Positions 8,918 to 18,693 of a stretch of DNA of 64,000 nucleotides are shown piece after piece. Every line of letters starts with the position of its first letter. Within the stretch, counting starts at the first letter, position 1. Under the pieces are notes generated by a model. That model saw only the letters and a program-made list of their open reading frames with translations, did not search any database and had not been told where the DNA came from. Source of the stretch: Marinobacter litoralis (GTDB lineage: Bacteria; Pseudomonadota; Gammaproteobacteria; Pseudomonadales; Oleiphilaceae); the NCBI RefSeq assembly GCF_003336705.1, contig NZ_QMDL01000003.1, positions 124,211 through 188,210 of the forward strand, written 5' to 3'. Position numbers and translations under genes: made by a program.

Positions 8918-10853
8918 GCGTCAGCTCTTCTTCGAGGCTTTCCACGGTTTCACTGACCTCCAGCCACTCGGCTTCGGTGTTTTCCAGTTCGCGCTTAAAC
9001 TGCGCTTGTTCCGCCAGCAGTTCTTTTAACCGCACTTTCTGGTTATCGTCGTATACCGACGGGTCAGATAGCGACGCTTCAACCGATGACAGTTTTTCCT
9101 GCAACTGGTCCATGCGCGCTTCAAGTGTGCTCTGCTTCTTACGCCACGGGCTGATTTTCTTACGAATCTCGGCTTCCTGCCGTTTCCTGGCTTTACGTTC
9201 GTCCGCGCTCAAAGTAGCCGTGCCGGTTTTATTGCCAATGGTTTCCTCAACAACCTGCCGCTGGGGTGGCTCTTCATCGTCTTTGCGACGCTCCGCCAGC
9301 CAGCGCTCGTAATCTTCCAGAGCACCGTCGTATTCTTTCACCGCGCCATCAGATACCAACCAGAATTCGTCAACGGTATTGCGCAGCAAGTGACGGTCGT
9401 GCGAAACCACCACAATGGCACCGTCGAAATTCTGCAGCGCCATGGTCAGGGCTTGGCGCATTTCCAGGTCCAGATGGTTGGTGGGCTCGTCGAGCAGCAA
9501 CAGATTGGGTTTCTGCCAGGCAATCACAGCCAACGCCACCCGGGCTTTTTCACCACCGGAGAACGAACGGATCGGACTCAGAGCTTCATCACCATGAAAA
9601 TCAAAACCACCGAGGAAGTTTCTTACCTTTTGCTCGGATGCCCGAGGATCAAGCCGCTGAAGATGAAGGAACGGGCTGGCATCCAAATCCAAAGACTCGA
9701 GTTGGTGCTGGGCGAAATAGCCTATGGCCAGATTCTCACCTGCCGAGCGCTCCCCCGACATCAGCGTGCCTTCACCCCGAAGCGCGTCCATAAAGGTCGA
9801 TTTACCTGCACCGTTGGGGCCTAACAAACCGATGCGAGAACCGGGCAACAACGAGATGTTGATGTTTTTTAGAATCGTCGTATCGCCATGGCCCGCCGAC
9901 CCGTGACGAATCGACAACAACGGGCTCGACACCTTGTCGGCAACCGGAAACTCGAAGCTGAACGGCGAGTCTACGTGTGCCGGCGCAATCCGCTCCATGC
10001 GCTCCAGCGATTTGACTCGGCTTTGCGCTTGTTTGGCCTTGGTGGCTTTCGCTTTGAAGCGATCGATAAAGCGCTGAATTTCAGCAATGCGTGCCTGCTG
10101 TCGCTCGAAGCTAGCCTGCTGCTGGGCCAATCGTTCACTGCGCTGGATTTCAAACGCTGAATAATTCCCCGTATAAAGTTCCAGCTTCTTCTGGTCGAAG
10201 TGCACCAGATGGGTAGAAACCCGGTCCATGAAATCACGGTCGTGGGAAATAAACAGCAAAGTGCCCTGATACTTGCGCAACCAGTTTTCGAGCCAGAGAC
10301 ACGCATCCAGATCCAAGTGGTTGGTCGGTTCATCGAGCAACAGCAGATCCGACGGCCGCATTAGCGCTTGTGCCAGGTTTAGCCGAATACGCCAGCCCCC
10401 CGAAAAAGCCGAAACCGGGCGGTCTGCATCGCTATCGGCAAAACCCAGCCCCCGGATCAGAGCCTCGGCCCGTCGCGTTGCCGACCAAGCCTCGTGAATA
10501 TCCAGCTCCCCGTGGATGTGAGCAATGGCGTAATCATCCCCGCGGGCTTCGGCAGCCTCCAGCTCAGCTTCCAGCCGGCGTAACTCCAGGTCGCCGTCGA
10601 GTACGAAATCTCGCGCTGACCGGGATGACGATGCCACCTCTTGCGCCATGTGCGCAATTCGGCACCCGCCAGGCAACGAAACATTGCCCTGCTCCGGGCT
10701 TAAATGGCCCAATAAGAGCTGAAACAAGCTGGATTTACCGGCACCATTGGCACCGACAATGGCAACACGCTGGCCCGGCTGAACCGTCACGCTGACGTTT
10801 TCTAGCAACCAGACGCCGCCCCGTTGTAAACTGAGATCGGTTATCGTTAACAT
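8898..10853 (-). CDS. ABC-F family ATPase (YheS-like)
   Basis: 651 residues with two nucleotide-binding domains and no membrane segment, the hallmark of ABC-F proteins, which act on ribosomes. Domain 1: Walker A GANGAGKSS, signature FSGGW, Walker B LLLLDEPTNHLD. Domain 2: GPNGAGKST, FSGGEKARVALA, LLLLDEPTNHLD. Between them is the charged P-site tRNA-interaction linker; after domain 2 comes a charged coiled coil (about residues 555-640), which fits YheS/Uup rather than EttA. Overlaps ppx by 20 nt tail to tail. Exact substrate unknown. Confidence 0.93.
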   Translation of the reverse strand: MLTITDLSLQRGGVWLLENVSVTVQPGQRVAIVGANGAGKSSLFQLLLGHLSPEQGNVSLPGGCRIAHMAQEVASSSRSARDFVLDGDLELRRLEAELEAAEARGDDYAIAHIHGELDIHEAWSATRRAEALIRGLGFADSDADRPVSAFSGGWRIRLNLAQALMRPSDLLLLDEPTNHLDLDACLWLENWLRKYQGTLLFISHDRDFMDRVSTHLVHFDQKKLELYTGNYSAFEIQRSERLAQQQASFERQQARIAEIQRFIDRFKAKATKAKQAQSRVKSLERMERIAPAHVDSPFSFEFPVADKVSSPLLSIRHGSAGHGDTTILKNINISLLPGSRIGLLGPNGAGKSTFMDALRGEGTLMSGERSAGENLAIGYFAQHQLESLDLDASPFLHLQRLDPRASEQKVRNFLGGFDFHGDEALSPIRSFSGGEKARVALAVIAWQKPNLLLLDEPTNHLDLEMRQALTMALQNFDGAIVVVSHDRHLLRNTVDEFWLVSDGAVKEYDGALEDYERWLAERRKDDEEPPQRQVVEETIGNKTGTATLSADERKARKRQEAEIRKKISPWRKKQSTLEARMDQLQEKLSSVEASLSDPSVYDDNQKVRLKELLAEQAQFKRELENTEAEWLEVSETVESLEEELTLSSAES

Positions 10854-10898
10854 AGAGCAACTTTAATTCATGGATGTCAGCCAAGGAAGAGGACTACC

Positions 10899-11438
10899 GT
10901 GACCATTACGCAGACAGATCCACTGACTCTGCCGGCCTTAATGGAACCGGACAACCCCCTTTGGCGTTATGCACTGGCCTGCTGGCAAAAACCGGAATTG
11001 GCCGAAACCTGCCTGGATCTTCAGGCGCAAGGTTGGAGCGTAACCCGTATTCTTTGTGCTGGCTGGTTAGGCGTGAACGGACGTACGTTCACCGGTATCG
11101 AGGATGCTAAGGTAACAGAGTGGCGCGAGCATGTAACCGGTCGCATTCGCTCCGCACGGAAATCGATTCCCCGGGACCATGGCCCGACACAAGAACTCCG
11201 GAGCGCTCTTGCAAAAGCTGAGTTACAGGCGGAGCAAACTGAATTGGCGCTGGCATGGCAAACGCTTTATGAACGCAACCCGGAAGTTGCGAGCATGCAA
11301 AACTGCACGACCGTTACCGTGCAGAATTTACTTAGCGCGGCTCCACTCACGACACGGGAATTGCACCCAATGACCCAGATCACCAAACTTGCTGGCCTGC
11401 TGGCTGAGCACTCTCCCCGGAGCACCGAGCCATGCTGA
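10899..11438 (+). CDS. TIGR02444 / DUF2390 family protein
   Basis: 179 residues, GTG start with AAGGAAGAGGA upstream. The N-terminal half (NPLWRYALACWQKPELAETC, then LQAQGWSVTRILCAGWLG) matches a conserved uncharacterised family usually found beside ABC-F genes in Pseudomonas relatives. No signal peptide or membrane segment; probably a cytoplasmic helical protein. Divergent from the ABC-F gene, with its last 7 nt overlapping the next gene, so the two are translationally coupled. Function unknown. Confidence 0.8.
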   Translation: MTITQTDPLTLPALMEPDNPLWRYALACWQKPELAETCLDLQAQGWSVTRILCAGWLGVNGRTFTGIEDAKVTEWREHVTGRIRSARKSIPRDHGPTQELRSALAKAELQAEQTELALAWQTLYERNPEVASMQNCTTVTVQNLLSAAPLTTRELHPMTQITKLAGLLAEHSPRSTEPC

Positions 11439-11818
11439 TGAAATGGCTGATACGGTTATCGTTTCCTGCTCTTGGTTTACTGTTACTGCTGATCTTTTTC
11501 GGCTTGGGTGACCCGGAACAAGTGGCCGAGCCGGTGCGCAACGCAGAAACTCAGGAAACATTGCCCCCCTTCGAAGGGCTCGTTCCTTCTCCGGCCCCCA
11601 CTAATGGGCCTGACATCGTATTCAAGTGGAAAGACACCGACGGACACTGGCACTACGCCGATCAGCCGCCCGCTCAAGGCCAATGGAACGCGTTGGCTAT
11701 CGAGCGCAACGAGCCTTCCTCTAAAAAGGCGCCCTCTGGCACTGCAGGTGGAGACTGGCAGACGCCTTACAGCGCGCCCTTCTCGCTGAACAGCCCAGCC
11801 TATAAAAGAGAATCATGA
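11432..11818 (+). CDS. Membrane-anchored DUF4124-like protein
   Basis: 128 residues. One N-terminal hydrophobic segment (about residues 5-24) anchors or exports it; the rest is periplasmic and proline-rich with one conserved stretch, VFKWKDTDGHWHYADQPP, typical of DUF4124 domains (a small 'W/YxDxxGxxxYxDxP' module). Overlaps the upstream TIGR02444 gene by 7 nt. Role unknown; an envelope function is inferred only from the anchor. Confidence 0.7.
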   Translation: MLMKWLIRLSFPALGLLLLLIFFGLGDPEQVAEPVRNAETQETLPPFEGLVPSPAPTNGPDIVFKWKDTDGHWHYADQPPAQGQWNALAIERNEPSSKKAPSGTAGGDWQTPYSAPFSLNSPAYKRES

Positions 11819-11941
11819 CAATCATCATGCCGCAGCCTTAACACTTGTTCAGTAGCATCCTCTTACAGAACCCGTTAAGTTGTTGACCCTAAATTTCCAA
11901 CAGGGCCGCAGAGCCCTGAAACATGTGCAAAGGAACGATTC

Positions 11942-12646
11942 ATGAAGAAAACACTCTTAGCCGTAGCCATGGCCGGTGTTGTTGCCGGTTGCTCAACCAC
12001 CGAGCCGGATCCCTCGCTGGAAACCACACCCGAGAAAGTCAGCTACGGCATGGGCCTTGTCATGGGCGAGCGCATGAGCAATGACCTTCCCGACCTGCAA
12101 TTGCAACAGTTCATTCAGGGTTTTGAGCACGGTCAATCTGGAGACGAAGAGGCCAAGCGGCTGACTCGCGAAGAAATCCAAACAGCGCTTATGGCTTATC
12201 AGGAAGAGCTGCAAAGCCAGCAAAAAGAGCAGTACGAAGAGCTGGCCCAGAAGAACAAAGAAGCTGGCGACGCTTTTCTAGCCGAAAACGCCGAGCGTGA
12301 AGAAGTACAAACGACTGAATCCGGCCTTCAATACGAAGTGATTGAAGAAGGCGAAGGCGAGAAACCAACCGCTTCAGATCGCGTGCAAGTGCACTACACC
12401 GGCGAGCTGATCAACGGAGAGGTATTCGACAGCTCACGCGAGCGTGGCAAGCCGACCACCTTTGGTGTGGGTCAGGTGATCCCTGGCTGGATTGAAGGCC
12501 TGCAGCTGATGAGCGAAGGCGCTCGTTACAAGTTTTATATCCCGGCCGAGCTGGCCTACGGTGCCGCCGGCAACCAAGCCATCGCTCCAAACGAAACGCT
12601 GATTTTTGACGTTGAGCTTCTGAAGATTAATCCAGAAGCCGAATAA
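11942..12646 (+). CDS. FKBP-type peptidyl-prolyl isomerase lipoprotein (FkpA/Mip-like)
   Basis: 234 residues. A lipobox VVAGC places the mature N-terminal Cys at about residue 17, so it is a lipoprotein. Residues about 30-125 form the helical dimerisation domain (KVSYGMGLVMGERM and a charged coiled helix) and residues 130-230 the FKBP domain (VQVHYTGELINGEVFDSS, VIPGWIEGLQLM, YIPAELAYG). It would isomerise prolyl bonds and act as an envelope chaperone. A ribosome site AAAGGA precedes the ATG and a strong terminator follows 15 nt after the stop. Confidence 0.95.
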   Translation: MKKTLLAVAMAGVVAGCSTTEPDPSLETTPEKVSYGMGLVMGERMSNDLPDLQLQQFIQGFEHGQSGDEEAKRLTREEIQTALMAYQEELQSQQKEQYEELAQKNKEAGDAFLAENAEREEVQTTESGLQYEVIEEGEGEKPTASDRVQVHYTGELINGEVFDSSRERGKPTTFGVGQVIPGWIEGLQLMSEGARYKFYIPAELAYGAAGNQAIAPNETLIFDVELLKINPEAE

Positions 12647-12661
12647 TCACGGTCGGCACCT

Positions 12662-12702
12662 AAAAAAGCCGGTCTGAGGGGCAACCCCAGACCGGCTTTT
12701 TA
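12662..12702. terminator. Bidirectional intrinsic terminator
   Basis: A run of A (12662-12667), a 9-bp GC-rich stem (12668-12676 with 12688-12696) whose loop carries a further GGGG/CCCC pairing, and five T (12697-12701). It serves the FKBP gene on the plus strand and can serve rsd on the minus strand. Confidence 0.93.
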
Positions 12703-12736
12703 TGGAACCCAACAAAGTTGTAACGCAATGCCGGCA

Positions 12737-13216
12737 TTAGACCGACGCCATCTTCTCCGCGTGGGCATCGTGCAAATTCTCGATCAGGAAATCTTCCATC
12801 TCAAACCGGCTTTCCAGCACTTCGCCTAAGCGGGACAGTTCGTTAAACAAGGTATCTACGTCTTCTTGCGTCAGAATACGACTATCCACTTGATCGTTGA
12901 AAGCCAATGCCACTTCGGTGGTTTTCTGAATCTCCGGATACACCTTGGCAGCTAATTCCAAGCCACCGTCGTTAAAGTCCCGAGCCTCCTGTATCAGTTG
13001 CTCATAGACTTCAAAGTGCCCCGCCGACACATAATCCACCAGGACTTCGCACAACCGGATGAACTTTTTGCTCAGGGCTTCCGATGGGCTGCGATCGTTT
13101 TCGCCGGACAACTCGCAGTAATGAACCAGTAGCTGCTGCCGTTCTTTTAACCAGCGGTCAATCAACTCACTGACGCCGCCCCAGCGCTCCTTGGCATTCC
13201 GACAATTCTCCAACAT
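12737..13216 (-). CDS. rsd: Rsd/AlgQ-family anti-sigma-70 regulator
   Basis: 159 residues from the chosen start. Family members bind region 4 of sigma-70 and favour alternative sigma factors; in Pseudomonas AlgQ affects alginate and siderophore genes. The start MLENCRNAKERWGG matches the canonical N-terminus and has GGGAGA 8 nt upstream; a longer frame from 13252 lacks this support. The conserved LIDRWLKERQQLLVHYCEL segment follows. dsbB lies upstream on the same strand, as algQ and dsbH neighbour each other in Pseudomonas. Confidence 0.93.
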   Translation of the reverse strand: MLENCRNAKERWGGVSELIDRWLKERQQLLVHYCELSGENDRSPSEALSKKFIRLCEVLVDYVSAGHFEVYEQLIQEARDFNDGGLELAAKVYPEIQKTTEVALAFNDQVDSRILTQEDVDTLFNELSRLGEVLESRFEMEDFLIENLHDAHAEKMASV

Positions 13217-13325
13217 GACGCCTGTCTCCCTTCGACCAAGCAACCAGTTCACTGGTTTTATTATTCGAGTGGTTTCGCTTTCGTCTAATCAAGTTACCCC
13301 AAGGCTACCGTGAGTCGCAACTATT

Positions 13326-13832
13326 TCAGTTCTGCAACTTATGGCCGAACCAACGGGGGCAAAACAACATAGCCAAACCTACCAGAACCAATCCGGCAAA
13401 GAATACGGCGGTCCACCCCGGAATGCTTAAACCGAGGAATCGCCATACCACTTCGGCGCAATCTCCGGTGCCGCGAAGCGCGGTTTTGAGGACATCGAGC
13501 CACGGCAAAGCCTGCAACAGGTAATCAACCGAAGGCCCGCACGCCGGCACCTGATCCGCCGGTAAGTTTTGCAGCCAAAGCTGCCGACCTGCGATACCCA
13601 CACCGGCACCCGACGTGATGACCAGGAGGAATCCGTATATCCGGCAACCAATCTCTGCGGGGCCATGCAGAAAAGCGATCAGACTGACCAAGCCTGCCCC
13701 CATAAACGCGAAACGTTGCAACCAGCAAAGTGGGCATGGCGCCAGGCCCATGACGTGTTCCATATAAAACGCCACACCTAACAGCGCCGCACAGGTTAAA
13801 AACACAAAGCCGAACACCCATCTACTTGTCAA
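13326..13832 (-). CDS. dsbB: DsbB-family disulfide bond formation protein
   Basis: 168 residues with four membrane helices. DsbB reoxidises DsbA and passes electrons to quinone. The first periplasmic redox pair is CPLC (residues 33-36) and the second pair is in the large loop (VPACGPSVDYLLQALPW plus the later GTGDCAEV cysteine). All four catalytic cysteines are present. Divergent from the FliL-like gene across 59 bp. Confidence 0.94.
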   Translation of the reverse strand: MTSRWVFGFVFLTCAALLGVAFYMEHVMGLAPCPLCWLQRFAFMGAGLVSLIAFLHGPAEIGCRIYGFLLVITSGAGVGIAGRQLWLQNLPADQVPACGPSVDYLLQALPWLDVLKTALRGTGDCAEVVWRFLGLSIPGWTAVFFAGLVLVGLAMLFCPRWFGHKLQN

Positions 13833-13891
13833 AACGTCACCTCGGAATCATGATGTCAGTTACAACTAATTGAAGGATCCAATCGTAACCC

Positions 13892-14353
13892 ATGAACAAC
13901 GCTAAGCACATGACCATAAACGGTCTATTTTACTTACGCCTACTGTTGGTAATTTGTTCGATAAGCTTGTGGCAGAGCGTAGCTTCGGCTGATGAGGCCG
14001 AAGAAAGCGCCCCCGAGGAGAAAAGTGTCACCGACTACATTGAAATGAAGCCTGCGTTCGTTACCCACGTAGGAAAACCGGGCAACAAGATAAACTACCT
14101 GAAAGCCGCCGTTACTCTGCGTGCTTCCAGCGAGTCGGTAAGGCCTGCGGTAGAAGCTCACACACCACGGCTACGCCATGAACTGGTGATGCTGTTTGGA
14201 GAACAAACCGATTTGGACACGCTATCCTCGATGGAAGGGCAACAAGCCTTGCGGGAAGAAGCGACTCGAAGAATTAACGGCGTACTTGAAGAACAACAAA
14301 CCGGAGAGCAAATTACCGGCGTGTTGTTTACTGAGTTTGTGGTGCAGCGTTAA
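13892..14353 (+). CDS. FliL-like basal-body-associated protein
   Basis: 153 residues: a hydrophobic N-terminal segment (about 12-30) that may be a signal peptide or anchor, an acidic linker, then a FliL-type domain (YIEMKPAFVTHVG, then LKAAVTLRASSE..VRPAVEAHTPRLRHELVMLF and VLFTEFVVQR). FliL supports flagellar stator function; this stand-alone copy lies beside dsbB/rsd as in Pseudomonas, not in a flagellar operon, so it may serve another purpose. An alternative ATG seven codons on is possible. Confidence 0.8.
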   Translation: MNNAKHMTINGLFYLRLLLVICSISLWQSVASADEAEESAPEEKSVTDYIEMKPAFVTHVGKPGNKINYLKAAVTLRASSESVRPAVEAHTPRLRHELVMLFGEQTDLDTLSSMEGQQALREEATRRINGVLEEQQTGEQITGVLFTEFVVQR

Positions 14354-14362
14354 AGCGCCGAT

Positions 14363-14581
14363 TTATGCGATGCGTGCGAACAGGTTGTCGTTCTGCTGCT
14401 GTTTCTGAGCTTCGACAGTCTCTTGCGCGTCATCCCAGCCCGCTTCCCATGCTGCGATCACCACCTCGCCACGATAAGGGCAACGGGACTTATCCATGCC
14501 CATAGACCCAGCCATCGCACCTTGGCGATACGCTTTATTCAGCGCTTCGACATCCCAACCGAGCCCACTATCCTTTGCCAT
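14363..14581 (-). CDS. rmf: Ribosome modulation factor
   Basis: 72 residues, longer than the 55-residue E. coli protein. The conserved core AYRQGAMAGSMGMDKSRCPY then AAWEAGWDDA matches Rmf, which pairs 70S ribosomes into inactive 100S dimers in stationary phase. Extra residues are an N-terminal MAKDSGLGWDVE and a glutamine/asparagine-rich tail. Stands alone between the FliL-like gene and gshA. Confidence 0.88.
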   Translation of the reverse strand: MAKDSGLGWDVEALNKAYRQGAMAGSMGMDKSRCPYRGEVVIAAWEAGWDDAQETVEAQKQQQNDNLFARIA

Positions 14582-14693
14582 AACCTGCCTCCCTACTTTG
14601 TATTACACAACGTAACAGCAGGTAACTGAGGCCGCAAACCCAAATCTGCAATCTGTGCGTCAAGTCCCTTTTCGACCGGACGCACAGTGCCGC

Positions 14694-16250
14694 TCAGGAT
14701 TTCAGATAGTCTTCCAGAAACTCAGAAAAGGGCTGAGTATCAGCGGCTTCCATAGCGGCTTGCTCAGCCTTGGAATCTCGGGTCATGGCTTCAAAGCGCG
14801 CTAAAGTTTCCGCCGGCATCGGTTTTTCGGTGAGTGTCTGTTTATGTTGCTGCGACACAGACAGCACCCAATCCCGATGCCCCAGACCGGAAGCTGTCAT
14901 GGCCTCCATCACCCGCGCCGAGGGCACAGACCAGTCGTCACCTTCGATTTTACCCTGTTGAGCCGACAACGCCGCCTGATAGGTCTCACAGCCCTGCCAG
15001 CGGTCCAGCAGTTCAGCTAAAGGCCGCAAGCGCGTCAGCAGCTCGTTCGCCGCGGAGCCAACTGATACCCGGCTACCACCCTGACATAAAGTGAGATCTT
15101 TCCAGCGCCCATGGGCAACAGCGTCTTTGTAGCCGTCGTCCAAGCGGTCGCACTCGTCTTTTCCAATCACCGGAGAGTCTGAAAGCAGGCAGTCCAGCAA
15201 AAACAGGTCCAGAAAGTCCACCTGCTCACGATTGATGCCTATCGGCGAGAACGGGTCGAGGTCCAGACACCGCACTTCAATGTATTCCACTCCACGGGCA
15301 TCCAGCGCCTGGATCGGCTTTTCGCCGCGTTCAGTCGTCCGCTTGGGGCGAATCGCGCTGTAATACTCGTTCTCGATCTGCAGGATGCTGGTATTTAACT
15401 GAATGAACTCGCCATTCCGGCGCGTGCCGATAGCCTCGTAGTCTGGCCAGTCGGTATGAATAGCCTGATCCAGCGTCTGGGTGTAGGTGGTCAGCTCGTT
15501 GAAACAAATGTTCAACGATGCCTGAGCATTGTTGTGATACCCCAAATCGCCCATTCTCAGCGAGGTCGCATACTGCCCGGCCCAAGTGCGATCATCAAAG
15601 CGTTTGAGGTCGTGCTTTACACCGGCAACAAAACTGGCGTCCAGGGCCGGCGAGGCACCAAACAGCAGCATTAGCAACCAGCTCCGGCGACGGAAGTTCC
15701 GGATCATCCAGAAATATTGTTCGGATTTAAAGTCTTTCAGCGCGCCGGTATTCCCGGTGACTTCCTGCCACTTTTTCCAGAAGCTGTCGGGCAGCGAAAG
15801 ATTGTAATGGGCCCCCGCAATACTCTGCATGATGCGCCCATAACGCACCGCCAGTCCTTGACGGTAGACGTGCTTAAGCTGGCCGATATTAGAGGTACCA
15901 AATTCCGCTACCGGAATACTCTCGTTGCCATTAATCTCGCACGGCATGCTGGCAGCCCAGAACACCTCATCGTTAAGGTTCTGCTGCACGAACTGGTGGG
16001 TATCCCGCAGCGACGCGAGCATGTCGTCGGTGCTGCTAAACACAGGAGTGATCAGCTCTAACAGAGCCTCGGAGTAATCCGTGGTGATCTGAGGATGCGT
16101 TAACGCTGCCCCGAGCGCAGACGGATGCGGTGTTTGCGCGATAAAGCCGCTGGCATCTGCCCGCAAACCTTCTTTTTCGACACCCTTGAGAAAGCCGTCC
16201 CAGTCGGACGCAGAAAACTGGTAAAACAGGGAGTGGCGGGAATCAGCCAT
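14694..16250 (-). CDS. gshA: Glutamate-cysteine ligase (class I)
   Basis: 518 residues, the size of gammaproteobacterial GshA. It joins glutamate and cysteine with ATP, the first step of glutathione synthesis. Recognisable parts are the ITTDYSEALLELITP substrate segment, GNESIPVAEFGTSN, and the VEYIEVRCLDLDPFSPIGI block. No partner gene is adjacent; gshB is not in the window. Intact. Confidence 0.96.
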   Translation of the reverse strand: MADSRHSLFYQFSASDWDGFLKGVEKEGLRADASGFIAQTPHPSALGAALTHPQITTDYSEALLELITPVFSSTDDMLASLRDTHQFVQQNLNDEVFWAASMPCEINGNESIPVAEFGTSNIGQLKHVYRQGLAVRYGRIMQSIAGAHYNLSLPDSFWKKWQEVTGNTGALKDFKSEQYFWMIRNFRRRSWLLMLLFGASPALDASFVAGVKHDLKRFDDRTWAGQYATSLRMGDLGYHNNAQASLNICFNELTTYTQTLDQAIHTDWPDYEAIGTRRNGEFIQLNTSILQIENEYYSAIRPKRTTERGEKPIQALDARGVEYIEVRCLDLDPFSPIGINREQVDFLDLFLLDCLLSDSPVIGKDECDRLDDGYKDAVAHGRWKDLTLCQGGSRVSVGSAANELLTRLRPLAELLDRWQGCETYQAALSAQQGKIEGDDWSVPSARVMEAMTASGLGHRDWVLSVSQQHKQTLTEKPMPAETLARFEAMTRDSKAEQAAMEAADTQPFSEFLEDYLKS

Positions 16251-16315
16251 CGTATGCTCCTGTATGGCGGCACACCCAATTATTGCGTATGCCGCTACTG
16301 AATCATGAATAGGGG

Positions 16316-18637
16316 TCAGCGACCGTCTTTTCGCGCTGAGGCCAAAGCCTGGGCCAGCGCGCCAGCCATGGCACCTTGGCCCTGGCTGCCCTGCGGCTTG
16401 CTACTGGAACGTTTGCCTGCCCGATCATTGCCTTTGGCAGGCTTGGCGGATGTATCAGCGCCCGGCTGATCATCCATACGCATAGACAGGGCGATCCGTT
16501 TACGGGGGATGTCCACTTCCATGACCTTGACCTTCACAATATCACCCGCTTTCACCACTTCGCGGGGATCTTTGACGAAAGTATTAGACAAGGCAGAGAT
16601 GTGTACCAAGCCGTCCTGATGAACGCCAATGTCGACGAAAGCCCCGAAATTGGTCACGTTGGTAACAGACCCTTCGAGCACCATACCCGGTTTCAGATCG
16701 CTCAGGGTTTCAACGCCTTCTTCGAAACTGGCGAAGCGGAATTCAGGACGAGGATCCCGGCCCGGTTTTTCCAGTTCCGCGATAATATCTTTCACGGTGG
16801 GCAAACCGAACTGTTCGGTGACGTAATCCTGCGGATTCAAACTGCGAAGGAAGCTGGTATCACCCATGATGTTTTCCACCTTCCGGTTGTTGCGCTTGGC
16901 GATGGCTTCGGCCACGCCGTAGGCTTCCGGGTGCACCGAAGAACCGTCTAACGGGTTTTCAGCGCTGGCGATCCGCAGGAAACCTGCCGCCTGTTCGAAC
17001 GTCCGCTCGCCTAAGCGAGCAACCTTCAGCAGCTGTTTACGGCTTTTGAAAACACCGTTCTGACTCCGAAAATCCACAATATTTTGCGCGATGGTCTGAC
17101 TCAAGCCAGACACTCTCGCCAACAACGGAACGGAAGCCGTATTCAGATCTACGCCAACACCGTTAACACAGTCTTCGACCACCGCGTCCAGGCTGCGGGA
17201 CAGCTGCACCTGGGAAACGTCGTGCTGGTACTGGCCTACGCCAATGGATTTCGGCTCGATCTTCACCAGTTCTGCCAGCGGGTCTTGCAGGCGGCGAGCG
17301 ATAGACACCGCGCCACGGATGGTCACATCGAGATCTGGCAGTTCCCGCGAGGCAAATTCCGATGCGGAATAAATGGAAGCACCGGATTCATTCACCACAA
17401 TACGGGCCAGTTTCAATTCCGGATACCGCTTGGTCAGGTCCGCCACCAGCTTTTCGGTTTCCCGGGATGCGGTACCGTTACCAATAGCCACCAGCTCAAT
17501 TTTGAATTTCTGACACCAGGCCGCCAGCTGGGCAATGGAACGGTCCCACTGATTCTGGGGTGCATGGGGGAAGATAGCGCCATGATCCAGCACCTCACCG
17601 GTGCCGTCGATAACCGCCACTTTGACACCGGTGCGCAGGCCGGGGTCCAAGCCCAGGGTTGGCCGAGGTCCGGCAGGTGCCAGCAACAACAAGTCTTTTA
17701 GGTTAGCAGCAAAGACGTTGATCGCTTCCGCTTCGGCGGCTTCGCGCACCTGCGCCATCAGATCGGTTTCGATCTGGGTGGATAGTTTCACGCGCCAGGT
17801 CCAGCGCACCACTTCGCTGAGCCACTTATCGGCGGCACGGCCGTTGTCACGAATATTCCAATGCGCGGCAATGCGCTGTTCGGCCGGGTGCGGCTGACGG
17901 CGATCGTCTTCCGCATCGCCCATCACAATCGAAAAGGTCAACACACCCTCATTCCGGCCACGCAAAATCGCCAATGCCCGGTGCGAGGGTACTTTCTTAA
18001 GCGGCTCAACGTGGTCGAAATAATCGCGGAACTTGGCGCCTTCGGTTTCTTTGCCGGCCACTACGGTGACTTTCAATTGCCCGTCCTGCCAAACAAAGTT
18101 TCGCAGAGCCCCCAACAACTCAGCGTCTTCGGCGAAGCGCTCCATCAGAATATAGCGAGCGCCATCCAACGCGGCTTTGGTATCGTCAATACCAGCTTCG
18201 GCATTTAGATAGCCTGCAGTAGTGGTTTCCGGATCCTGAGTGGGGTCGTCATAAAGCGCATCCGCAAGGGGCTCCAGACCCGCTTCACGAGCTATCTGGG
18301 CCTTGGTCCGGCGCTTGGGCTTGTAGGGCAGGTATAAATCTTCAAGGCGGTTCTTGGTATCGGCGGCACTGATGCTGGCGCGCAGCTCATCGGTCAACTT
18401 GCCTTGCTCGTCGATACTCTTGAGGATCGCCCCGCGACGGTCTTCGAGTTCTCGCAAATAACGCAAGCGCTCTTCCAGGGTTCGCAACTGACTGTCGTCC
18501 AGCGAGCCGGTTACTTCTTTCCGGTAGCGGGCAATAAACGGAACCGAGGCTCCTTCGTCCAGCATAGCAACCGTGGCGTTAACCTGTTGCTCGCGTACTC
18601 CAAGTTCTTCAGCAATGCGCTGGGAGATACTGTTCAT
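16316..18637 (-). CDS. tex: Tex-family transcription accessory protein
   Basis: 773 residues, full length. Tex is a nucleic-acid-binding protein related to Spt6 that affects transcription. In order: N-terminal helical domain, YqgF/RNase H-like domain ([18 protein letters not shown] near residue 330), helix-hairpin-helix region ([20 protein letters not shown]), and a C-terminal S1 RNA-binding domain ([20 protein letters not shown], about residues 650-720). The last 40 residues are basic and low complexity. The gene after it on the same strand start side is a GGDEF/EAL gene in the same direction. Confidence 0.96.
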   Translation of the reverse strand: MNSISQRIAEELGVREQQVNATVAMLDEGASVPFIARYRKEVTGSLDDSQLRTLEERLRYLRELEDRRGAILKSIDEQGKLTDELRASISAADTKNRLEDLYLPYKPKRRTKAQIAREAGLEPLADALYDDPTQDPETTTAGYLNAEAGIDDTKAALDGARYILMERFAEDAELLGALRNFVWQDGQLKVTVVAGKETEGAKFRDYFDHVEPLKKVPSHRALAILRGRNEGVLTFSIVMGDAEDDRRQPHPAEQRIAAHWNIRDNGRAADKWLSEVVRWTWRVKLSTQIETDLMAQVREAAEAEAINVFAANLKDLLLLAPAGPRPTLGLDPGLRTGVKVAVIDGTGEVLDHGAIFPHAPQNQWDRSIAQLAAWCQKFKIELVAIGNGTASRETEKLVADLTKRYPELKLARIVVNESGASIYSASEFASRELPDLDVTIRGAVSIARRLQDPLAELVKIEPKSIGVGQYQHDVSQVQLSRSLDAVVEDCVNGVGVDLNTASVPLLARVSGLSQTIAQNIVDFRSQNGVFKSRKQLLKVARLGERTFEQAAGFLRIASAENPLDGSSVHPEAYGVAEAIAKRNNRKVENIMGDTSFLRSLNPQDYVTEQFGLPTVKDIIAELEKPGRDPRPEFRFASFEEGVETLSDLKPGMVLEGSVTNVTNFGAFVDIGVHQDGLVHISALSNTFVKDPREVVKAGDIVKVKVMEVDIPRKRIALSMRMDDQPGADTSAKPAKGNDRAGKRSSSKPQGSQGQGAMAGALAQALASARKDGR

Positions 18638-18693
18638 GCAACCTCTGTGATATCGCTTGCGAAATTAAAGCGCAAAGGTACAGCGGCTTACTC